DNA from: a candidate division TA06 bacterium
Lineage (GTDB): Bacteria > Hydrothermota > DG-26 > E44-bin18 > JADFOU01
Length of the DNA: 10,390 nt
Direction: 5' to 3'
Assembly (NCBI GenBank): GCA_022562655.1
Contig: JADFOU010000046.1
Location: 1 to 10,390 of the forward strand
A program made the position numbers and the translations under genes. The notes under the pieces were generated by a model that was not told the origin of the DNA, did no database searches, and was given only the letters and a program-made list of their open reading frames with translations. Positions 5,195-10,390 of this stretch are shown piece after piece. How positions within the stretch are numbered: position 1 is the stretch's first letter; the number at the start of each line of letters is the position of its first letter.

Positions 5195-7825
5195 TTATGG
5201 CCCGCCCGCCCCTTTGGCCTCAAAGGTTCCCGATTCCCCCGTGATTCCTATACGGGATTCCAGGCTGTCTAACCTTTTGCGTAACAATCGGTTCTCTTCC
5301 AGGATCTCTTCCAGATCCGTCTTGAGAGAGGTCAGACGTGTCTCCATCTTTTGGTTCTCACGGATCTTGCGGATGGCCTTCCTGGCGGTCTCCTTGCGTC
5401 CGAAGTGCGGTTCGCGAAGGATGCTCCGCTCCAAAGCCGCAATCGCTTGTGGATCTCCCAGGTCGCCAAGGGCCTTCATCGCCGCAGTCCGGGCCCGAAA
5501 ATGGGGATCGTCCAAGTACGTCATGAGCTGATCCAGCAGTTCGTCCTGCCGGGCCTCTCCGTACTCGGCCAGTCGTCCCAGCGCAGCAATAGCCGAAGTC
5601 CGGACCTGAGTGGGTTTCCCATACGCCGCCCAGTGAAGGGCGTAGTTGATCCCGAGGGAATCGCGAAGTTCTATAAAACCGTCAAAGGCGGCACTGCGGA
5701 TCACTTCGTTGTGGGAATCCTGTTCGAGGGCCTTGACACAGATCTGAAAGGCATTGAGTGCCCGAATCCGGGCAAGGCTTCGCACCGCCTCGGCCTGGGC
5801 GAAGTAGCTGGAGTCTTTTTGGAAAGTCTTCTCCAGGGGCTTCGCCACAACCTCGTCCTCTTTGAACTTGCCAAGGGCCATAATCACCTTTCGACGTACG
5901 CGGGACTCTGGATCCTTCAAGCCTGCAAAGAGCACATCTCGCGCGGCTTGGGTTTTAATCTTGCCCAGCGTCTCCGCCGCCCGACCCCGTACACCCCAGA
6001 AGGGATCCTCGCGAAGGGTTTTGCCCAAAGCCTTCACGACCTTGGGGTCGTCAGGATGTTCGACAAGTCCCTCAGCAGCTTGCAACCTGCCAACAATTCC
6101 CTCGGCATACTCCAGTTGATTTAAAAGCTCCTTCTTTTCCTTTTTGAATTTTAATTCTTTGAGTACCCAGTCGTGCGGGTCGAAATCCACCCGGTCTGGC
6201 TTAGAGGGAAGGGAAAAGAAAAAGGTTTCTTTGGCATCGTCAACCTCGACCCGATACGTCTCCGTCCCAAACGCCCCGGAGACTTGGATCTCTATGGGCA
6301 TCCGGAAGAGCGGTGTGACTTCGTTCACCTGCTGGGTCTGCTTCACCTCGAGGATGACGGCACTGCCTTCTTCGTCCCACTTCCAGGAGACCTCATAAAT
6401 CGGATGCCCCCCGCGAAAGATCCATTGGTCGAAGAACCATTCCAGCGGCTTCCCCGTGGCATCCTCGATTGCCTGCTTAAAGTCGTTGGTCTCCACGGTC
6501 TGCTCGGCGTGGGTTGATGCATAATGGTGAATCGCCTTCCACCATAGTTCATCTCCCAAGAGATACCGGATCATGTGGAGGACCCAGGCCCCCTTCCGGA
6601 AGGTGTGTCGATCGAACATCTGTGCTGGATTTTCGTAGCGATCCGTGACGATTGGACGGCGGTACTTCGTGGAATCCTCGGTCAGATAAGCCCGCCGGTT
6701 ATCTTCCATCTCCATGATGAACTCATTCAGTCCCTCGTCATGCTCAACGTAGAGATCAGCGAAGTAAGTGGCGAAGGCCTCGTTGAGCCAGATGTGATTC
6801 CAGTTTTTCGTAGTCAAAAGGTTGCCCCACCACTGATGTGCAAGTTCGTGAGCCACCAGTCCGTCGCTCTGGACATCCTGGTGGGCTCGCTTATCGTGTA
6901 AGGTTCTCGCCGTCAGGGTTGTGGCGCTCACATTCTCCATCCCGCCATACATGAAGTCGGTAATTGTCACTTGGGAATACTTCTCGTAGGGATAGCGGAC
7001 TCCGATCTTCTCGGAGAAGAAGCGCATCATGTCCGGCGTCTTGGAGAAGGAACGCTTCACTTTATCTTGGTCCAGGGGATCGACGTAGTAGAGAATGGGA
7101 ATACCATCCCACTCTTTACGAACCTCAGTGAACTTTCCCACTGCAAGGGAGACAAGATAGGTCACGTGGGGTACGTTTTCTTTCCAGTGGTAGGTTACCG
7201 TTTCCTCCTGTTCATTTAGATTGACCTTGACAAGCGCCCCGTTGGAGATCGCCATCTGATCCTTCGGAACAGTGATGATCATCTCGCTTGTCATCTGGTC
7301 ATTGGGGAAGTCGTAACACGGGAACCAATATCGACTCTCTTCCATTTCCCCTTGGCTCCAGACCTGCCAGGGTTTGTTCGGATACCCTGTGTCCGGTCGA
7401 ACGAAGTAAAGACCCATGCGCGGTTGCGCCCGATACACCACAGTGAGGGTGATTGATTCGCCACTATCGTATGGCCGGTCTAAGTCCACCAGGAGCTTTT
7501 TGTCTGTCGTGGTAAAAGATAGGGGGCTCCCGTCCTGAAGGGAAATCGACTCAATATCCAGGTCCACCGCGTCAAAAACGATCCGCTCCAGTCCATCATT
7601 CAAGGGAGATAGTTTTGTAGTGGCGCGGCCGATTACGATTCCTTGAGGGGGATCAAAGGAAAGTTCCAAGGTCAGGTGCTGGACGTCGTAGGTTCGCTCC
7701 CGTGTGAAGTGGCGCGTCGAGCGCTCATTGGTGAAGTCGCGATCTTGGGCTTGCGTTTGGGTCGCAAAGGCGAGCAACAGTGCCAAGGTTCCTACGAACG
7801 TACTGCATCTAATACTTTGATTCAT
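5195..7825 (-). CDS. Secreted M1 family metallopeptidase with HEAT repeats
   Basis: This 876-residue protein belongs to the zinc aminopeptidase family M1 (gluzincins), which removes N-terminal residues from peptides. Residues 1-26 are a signal peptide (TLALLLAFATQTQA), so it is exported. The N-terminal beta-domain (about 45-235) is followed by GGMEN (294-298), the exopeptidase motif, and then HELAH (326-330) with the zinc ligand E349 in NEAFA. The catalytic tyrosine, normally YxKG as in E. coli PepN Y381, is replaced by Phe: the segment reads HTFRKGAWVLHM, with F409 encoded by TTC. HEAT-like repeats fill about 590-825, followed by a short coiled coil (about 827-858) and a Gly-rich end. TAF2-like and other bacterial M1 proteins share the catalytic-plus-helical-repeat layout. 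AAGAG lies about 6 nt before the ATG. The gene is GC-richer than most neighbours. It follows the cupin gene by 45 nt and precedes the SRPBCC gene by 29 nt. Confidence 0.93.
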   Translation of the reverse strand: MNQSIRCSTFVGTLALLLAFATQTQAQDRDFTNERSTRHFTRERTYDVQHLTLELSFDPPQGIVIGRATTKLSPLNDGLERIVFDAVDLDIESISLQDGSPLSFTTTDKKLLVDLDRPYDSGESITLTVVYRAQPRMGLYFVRPDTGYPNKPWQVWSQGEMEESRYWFPCYDFPNDQMTSEMIITVPKDQMAISNGALVKVNLNEQEETVTYHWKENVPHVTYLVSLAVGKFTEVRKEWDGIPILYYVDPLDQDKVKRSFSKTPDMMRFFSEKIGVRYPYEKYSQVTITDFMYGGMENVSATTLTARTLHDKRAHQDVQSDGLVAHELAHQWWGNLLTTKNWNHIWLNEAFATYFADLYVEHDEGLNEFIMEMEDNRRAYLTEDSTKYRRPIVTDRYENPAQMFDRHTFRKGAWVLHMIRYLLGDELWWKAIHHYASTHAEQTVETNDFKQAIEDATGKPLEWFFDQWIFRGGHPIYEVSWKWDEEGSAVILEVKQTQQVNEVTPLFRMPIEIQVSGAFGTETYRVEVDDAKETFFFSLPSKPDRVDFDPHDWVLKELKFKKEKKELLNQLEYAEGIVGRLQAAEGLVEHPDDPKVVKALGKTLREDPFWGVRGRAAETLGKIKTQAARDVLFAGLKDPESRVRRKVIMALGKFKEDEVVAKPLEKTFQKDSSYFAQAEAVRSLARIRALNAFQICVKALEQDSHNEVIRSAAFDGFIELRDSLGINYALHWAAYGKPTQVRTSAIAALGRLAEYGEARQDELLDQLMTYLDDPHFRARTAAMKALGDLGDPQAIAALERSILREPHFGRKETARKAIRKIRENQKMETRLTSLKTDLEEILEENRLLRKRLDSLESRIGITGESGTFEAKGAGGP

Positions 7826-7870
7826 TGAACTCTTGAGTAATTCGAATTAACAAAATGAAGGGGATTGTCC

Positions 7871-8185
7871 TCACGAACGATGCGCCTCTAAGCAGACGAC
7901 ACCTACGGGTCCCACAACCGCATCATGTTGCACACCCGGCGACAATTCAAGTCGATCTCCTGGATGCATTGTTACCTGTTGCTTGTCGTCAGGGAAGCCA
8001 AAGGTGATGGAACCCTGTACAACATACAGGACCTTATGATAGGAGTGCGAGTGGACACTGTATACATCCCCTGGAGAATTAGACCAACTGTAGGGATTTA
8101 ACCCTTCATTCTTTAGGATGTTTCGAATTGCATCTTCGGTGGGGTTCTCTTCACTGGACCACGGGTGCGTTTTGAATTTATTCAT
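7871..8185 (-). CDS. Small cupin-domain protein
   Basis: This 104-residue protein is a single-domain cupin (cupin_2-like beta-barrel). Motif 1 appears as HSHSYHKVLYVVQG (45-58), with H45 and H47 in the metal positions but no Glu at the usual fourth position (Lys51 instead). Motif 2 appears as PGDRLELSPGVQH (75-87), with H87. The upstream stretch NPYSWSNSPGDVYSVH is typical of one small-cupin group. Substrate and activity are unknown; such proteins range from dioxygenases and isomerases to metal- or ligand-binding proteins. There is no signal peptide, so it is cytoplasmic. The ATG at 8185 has no obvious Shine-Dalgarno sequence. It is the first gene of the probable cupin-M1-SRPBCC transcript. 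A perfect 15-bp palindrome lies 31-45 nt upstream of its start. Confidence 0.88.
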   Translation of the reverse strand: MNKFKTHPWSSEENPTEDAIRNILKNEGLNPYSWSNSPGDVYSVHSHSYHKVLYVVQGSITFGFPDDKQQVTMHPGDRLELSPGVQHDAVVGPVGVVCLEAHRS

Positions 8186-8295
8186 GCTAAGTTTAGACTC
8201 GTAAAATAGGGGGGTACATTGTTACAATGTTATAATTTGAGAATGTGCGAATCCGCCTCAGGCGGACACATAACAAATTGGAAAATGATAATGAA
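8186..8295. other. Intergenic region upstream of the cupin gene
   Basis: This part of the gap carries the 15-bp palindrome annotated separately, and a compact hairpin TCCGCC-tca-GGCGGA at 8252-8266. A perfect TATAAT at 8231-8236 reads in the + direction, away from the cupin, and has no matching -35. On the - strand, TATTTT (8203-8208) could serve as a -10 for the cupin gene, but its -35 is poor. An open frame beginning at GTG 8245 starts inside the hairpin and overlaps the zinc-ribbon gene, so I do not call it. Confidence 0.4.
8216..8230. promoter_or_regulatory. Perfect palindrome, candidate operator upstream of cupin gene
   Basis: ACATTGT-T-ACAATGT is a perfect 7-1-7 palindrome. It lies 31-45 nt before the cupin start codon, where a repressor would block a promoter, and it touches a TATAAT on the opposite strand. 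Its size and AT-rich, T/A-centred form fit a dimeric helix-turn-helix repressor site, but I cannot name the regulator and none is encoded in the window. Confidence 0.38.
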
Positions 8296-8329
8296 GAGGA
8301 GTTAGCGCTAAAAGTATTAGCTACCCCTC
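8296..8329 (-). terminator. Possible terminator hairpin after the zinc-ribbon gene
   Basis: Read on the - strand, GAGGGGTAGC pairs with GCTAACTCCTC, giving a 10-bp stem with one bulged A and one G-U pair around a 13-nt loop. A moderately T-rich stretch (TTCATTATCATTTT) follows. It is about 50-80 nt past the zinc-ribbon stop codon, between it and the cupin promoter region. An alternative pairing, GCTAA with TTAGC inside the loop, competes, so this call is tentative. Confidence 0.4.
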
Positions 8330-8378
8330 ATTTGCGAATTACTATGGTTTTTTTAGAATTTTTCGCTGATAGGGTAAA

Positions 8379-8627
8379 CTACTTTTGCCTCACCGATTCT
8401 TCCGCCCAGGCGGGCATCGCTTTCATGAAATAACCCGCACGGGTTATTGCCTGTTCGTCGCTGATTCCCTCCTGCCAACTTTTAACCCATTTCGCAATTC
8501 CCTGCTGAACTTCCTGCGGGGGTTTCAGATTGCCTTTTTCATCGGTGCAATATACGCAATATCGGTCAGAGGGTCCCTTGAAGTCAGACAATAATGGTGC
8601 AGAACAAGATTCACAATTTTTTGCCAT
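8379..8627 (-). CDS. Small zinc-ribbon protein
   Basis: This 82-residue cytoplasmic protein carries two CxxC pairs, C5/C8 (CESC) and C24/C27 (CVYC), with RYCVYCTDEKGN typical of the putative zinc-ribbon family PF12674. The four cysteines should bind one zinc ion. The C-terminal half (about 40-80) is helical and ends in MKAMPAWAEESVRQK. Function in the family is unknown; nucleic-acid or protein binding is only a guess. The start is well supported: AGGAG lies 7 nt before the ATG at 8627. The TAG stop of the preceding gene overlaps this ribosome site (TAGGAG), so the two genes are probably translationally coupled. The 3' end of the gene contains two palindromes, at 8402-8413 and 8429-8448. Confidence 0.85.
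   Translation of the reverse strand: MAKNCESCSAPLLSDFKGPSDRYCVYCTDEKGNLKPPQEVQQGIAKWVKSWQEGISDEQAITRAGYFMKAMPAWAEESVRQK
8429..8448. repeat. Perfect 9-2-9 palindrome inside the zinc-ribbon gene
   Basis: AATAACCCG-CA-CGGGTTATT is a perfect palindrome within the coding sequence (codons for ITRAGY). It is 15 nt from a second compact hairpin, CCGCC-CA-GGCGG, at 8402-8413. The second resembles the intergenic hairpin at 8252-8266, so at least one may belong to a small palindromic repeat family. Confidence 0.6.
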
Positions 8628-8636
8628 CGTTTTCTC

Positions 8637-9194
8637 CTAGTTTTGCCCTTTTGGCGAAGTGATATGGTTATGTGGTTTCCCTGTCGTAACATCAAAAGCA
8701 ATCTTACGATTTTCTACGGTTTCTACTATGTAACGACCCTCTTCGTCAAATCCCAGATAATTGCCCCAATGGAGATGGGAGACAGTTCGCTGTAAATTGG
8801 ATTGATCTTTGATCAACTGGTCAAGAGTAACATAGTTGATTAATTCTCCTTCATTGAAGAAATAGAGCATCACTTCGTCTTTTTTGTGGTTCAATGGAAG
8901 AAGGTTCATGCCGTCGTGACCGGAAACCAAGTGTTTTCCATCGTTAGAAAGTCCTGCCACGCGAAACCAGCCATACATAGACCATAGTTCTGTCTTCTTT
9001 CCATCTTTACTGACTCTATATACGGTTATAATCTTCTTCTCAGGATTCATCACCGCAGAGAATTTTTGATCCATTGACCAAACCGTTCTGACCGTTGGTG
9101 TTGGCAAGGGTGAATCAGCAAGAGTTTGATTGGATAACAAAAATAACCCGGCGACTGCTAAGACACCTGTTGTGAAAGTTCTTCTTTTATTCAC
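8637..9194 (-). CDS. Secreted beta-repeat (WD40-like) protein of unknown function
   Basis: I do not recognise a named family with certainty. A signal peptide (VLAVAGLFLLSNQTLA) predicts export to the periplasm. The mature part is beta-rich with WD40/YVTN-like strand patterns: FSAVMNPEKKIITVYRV, FRVAGLSNDGKHLVSG and LGFDEEGRYIVETVENRKIAFDVTTG. The G-WFRVAGLSNDGKHLV and HLHWGNYLGFDEEG segments recall a group of conserved hypothetical proteins. At about 160 mature residues it has too few repeats for a closed propeller on its own. TTG at 9197 would add one residue. I prefer the GTG at 9194 because GAGG lies 6 nt upstream of it. The gene follows purF by about 43 nt, and its TAG stop lies in the ribosome site of the zinc-ribbon gene, so all three may be co-transcribed. 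Confidence 0.72.
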   Translation of the reverse strand: MNKRRTFTTGVLAVAGLFLLSNQTLADSPLPTPTVRTVWSMDQKFSAVMNPEKKIITVYRVSKDGKKTELWSMYGWFRVAGLSNDGKHLVSGHDGMNLLPLNHKKDEVMLYFFNEGELINYVTLDQLIKDQSNLQRTVSHLHWGNYLGFDEEGRYIVETVENRKIAFDVTTGKPHNHITSPKGQN

Positions 9195-9237
9195 CAAAAG
9201 CCTCTAAAAGTGGAGAATCCGGTGAGCGAAAGGAGGG

Positions 9238-10390
9238 TCAAATCCCCGAGACCTTCTGCGCCTGAAGCCTCTCTCGTTCAATGGCTAAAAAGGTCTCTTG
9301 GGTCATCTGGGTAGGATATTTTCCATTGAAGCAGGCGGTGCAAAACTTCCTCTTCTTCTCTTCCCCCCTGACCGCTCGTTTCATCCCCTCATGAGTTTGA
9401 TAGATGAGTCGATCAGCACCTATGGTTCTTCCAATATTCTCAATGGATTTCCTTCTGGCAATAAACTCTCCCCGGGTGGACATATCAATTCCATAGATGC
9501 AGGGGTGTTTCAAGGGAGGACAGGTGACGGCGTAATAGACCTCTCGCGCTCCTGCCCCCCGAACCATCTCTATAATCTGTTTGGAGGTCGTCCCCCGGAC
9601 GATACTGTCATCCACCAATAGGATCTTCTTCCCCTCGATCGCAGATCGGATCGGGTTGAGTTTCTGTTTCACAGAGACCTCCCGTATCTCCTGAATGGGC
9701 ATGATGAAGGTTCTCCCGATATATCGGTTCTTAATGAGCCCTTCCTGATAGGGGAGATTTAAAACTTTTGCAAGGGAGAGGGCAGCCGTTCGGGCGGTAT
9801 CTGGAACCGGGATCACCACATCGGGTTTAATCCCCGCCTTTTTGCATTCCTCCGCCAGGACCTCACCAAGCCGGAGTCGGGCTTCATAAATACTGATCCC
9901 ATTCATCAGCGAATCCGGGCGGGCAAAATAGACATATTCAAAGATGCAGGGATGGTGGGACCCCTCCTGAACTCTCTCCGTGTAGATCTTCCTCTGTTCA
10001 GAGATGAAAATGACCTCTCCCGGTTCGATATCCCGAACAACCTCATAGCCCAGAGTGTCGAGGGCAACAGATTCGGAGGCGAGGGCGTAATCCTTCTTCT
10101 CGGTGGAGAAAGTGAGTTGAGGTGATCTGTCGTCCCTCTCAGAGCGGAAAGGATAACGTCCCTTTCGCTCTCCAAAAATGAGGGGACGAATTCCAAAAGG
10201 GTCCCTGAAACCTAAGAGTCCTTTTCCTGCAATGAGGGCGATTACGGAATAACTTCCTTCCACCCGTTCAAGGACTCCTTTCACTGCCTGGAAAAGGAGT
10301 TTGGGGTGGAAAGAAGATCCGCCTGAGTCGGACTGTTTGGTCAATTCATCTGCAAAGATATGAAGAATCAACTCCACATCGTTGTTCGTA
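9238..10390 (-). CDS. purF: Amidophosphoribosyltransferase, 5' end outside window
   Basis: PurF makes 5-phosphoribosylamine from PRPP and glutamine, the first committed step of purine synthesis, in the cytoplasm. The open frame runs off the right edge. The last visible residues are TNNDVELILH, a conserved internal PurF segment, so the GTG at 10377 is not the start; the catalytic N-terminal Cys and roughly the first 100 residues are missing. Counted from 10377, visible motifs are FRDPFGIRPL (57-66), ALASESVALDTLGYEVVRDIEPGE (98-121), the PRPP loop KILLVDDSIVRGTT (251-264) and GKYPT (352-356). Cys144 (HPCIFEYVYFARPDS), Cys293 (HPCIYGID), Cys346 and Cys349 (CTAC) match the four ligands of the Bacillus-type [4Fe-4S] cluster. 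About 25 extra, charged residues (around 70-96) lie before YALASES, where most PurF proteins have a short loop. The beta-repeat protein gene follows after about 43 nt. Confidence 0.95.
   Translation of the reverse strand, partial: TNNDVELILHIFADELTKQSDSGGSSFHPKLLFQAVKGVLERVEGSYSVIALIAGKGLLGFRDPFGIRPLIFGERKGRYPFRSERDDRSPQLTFSTEKKDYALASESVALDTLGYEVVRDIEPGEVIFISEQRKIYTERVQEGSHHPCIFEYVYFARPDSLMNGISIYEARLRLGEVLAEECKKAGIKPDVVIPVPDTARTAALSLAKVLNLPYQEGLIKNRYIGRTFIMPIQEIREVSVKQKLNPIRSAIEGKKILLVDDSIVRGTTSKQIIEMVRGAGAREVYYAVTCPPLKHPCIYGIDMSTRGEFIARRKSIENIGRTIGADRLIYQTHEGMKRAVRGEEKKRKFCTACFNGKYPTQMTQETFLAIERERLQAQKVSGI

Noticed and set aside
5351..6124. 257-codon open frame on the + strand
   Set aside because: It lies wholly antisense to the HEAT-repeat part of the M1 peptidase gene, whose protein is clearly real. 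Low stop-codon density in this GC-richer gene explains it.
8245..8433. 62-codon open frame on the + strand
   Set aside because: It begins with GTG just before a palindromic repeat, has no ribosome site, and overlaps the well-supported zinc-ribbon gene on the other strand.
10375..10377. GTG as the start of purF
   Set aside because: The frame continues upstream into TNND, part of a conserved PurF segment, so the gene extends beyond the window edge.
1..10390. tRNA, rRNA, transposase, phage or toxin-antitoxin genes
   Set aside because: I looked on both strands and found no sequence or protein pattern that supports any of these.

Overview
The window looks like chromosomal DNA from an uncultured, probably Gram-negative bacterium. 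Several proteins have Sec signal peptides, there is a periplasmic Spy/CpxP-like helical protein, and a secreted protein carries a C-terminal FlgD-Ig/type-A-sorting-like domain of the kind common in FCB-group and related candidate phyla. PurF is the Fe-S (Bacillus-like) type. Three families of short, degenerate intergenic repeats fit the same kind of genome. I cannot place the organism more precisely. Base composition varies by eye: the first gene and the 8.2-9.2 kb block are AT-rich, while the M1 peptidase gene is clearly GC-richer.

Layout. Bases 1-267 are non-coding and repeat-rich. On the + strand come a secreted helical protein with LTxxQ-like motifs (268-1197) and a secreted multidomain protein (about 1240-2934) with an RlpA/expansin-like double-psi beta-barrel, two Ig-like segments and a C-terminal FlgD-Ig domain. 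From 3031 onward every supported gene is on the - strand, so the + pair converges on it across a hairpin-forming repeat (2983-3028). In transcription order, right to left, these are: purF (5' end cut by the window edge), a secreted beta-repeat protein of unknown function, a small zinc-ribbon protein, a 193-bp gap with a palindrome and hairpins, a cupin, a large secreted M1 metallopeptidase with HEAT repeats, an SRPBCC/AHSA1-type protein, a 347-bp gap with a terminator and an inverted repeat, and a MATE efflux protein.

How the genes may work together. The beta-repeat protein and the zinc-ribbon protein look translationally coupled, because the stop codon of the first lies within the Shine-Dalgarno sequence of the second. 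Cupin, M1 peptidase and SRPBCC are tightly spaced (45 and 29 nt) and end at a credible terminator, so they probably form one transcript. I infer no common pathway from their functions. MATE and purF appear to be independent housekeeping or accessory genes.

I see no CRISPR array, RNA gene, transposase, phage gene or recognisable defence system. The most notable points are a Tyr-to-Phe change at the conserved catalytic tyrosine position of the M1 peptidase, the two-part Spy/CpxP-like protein beside a DPBB-FlgD-Ig protein, an extra segment in PurF, and the repeat and palindrome content of the gaps.
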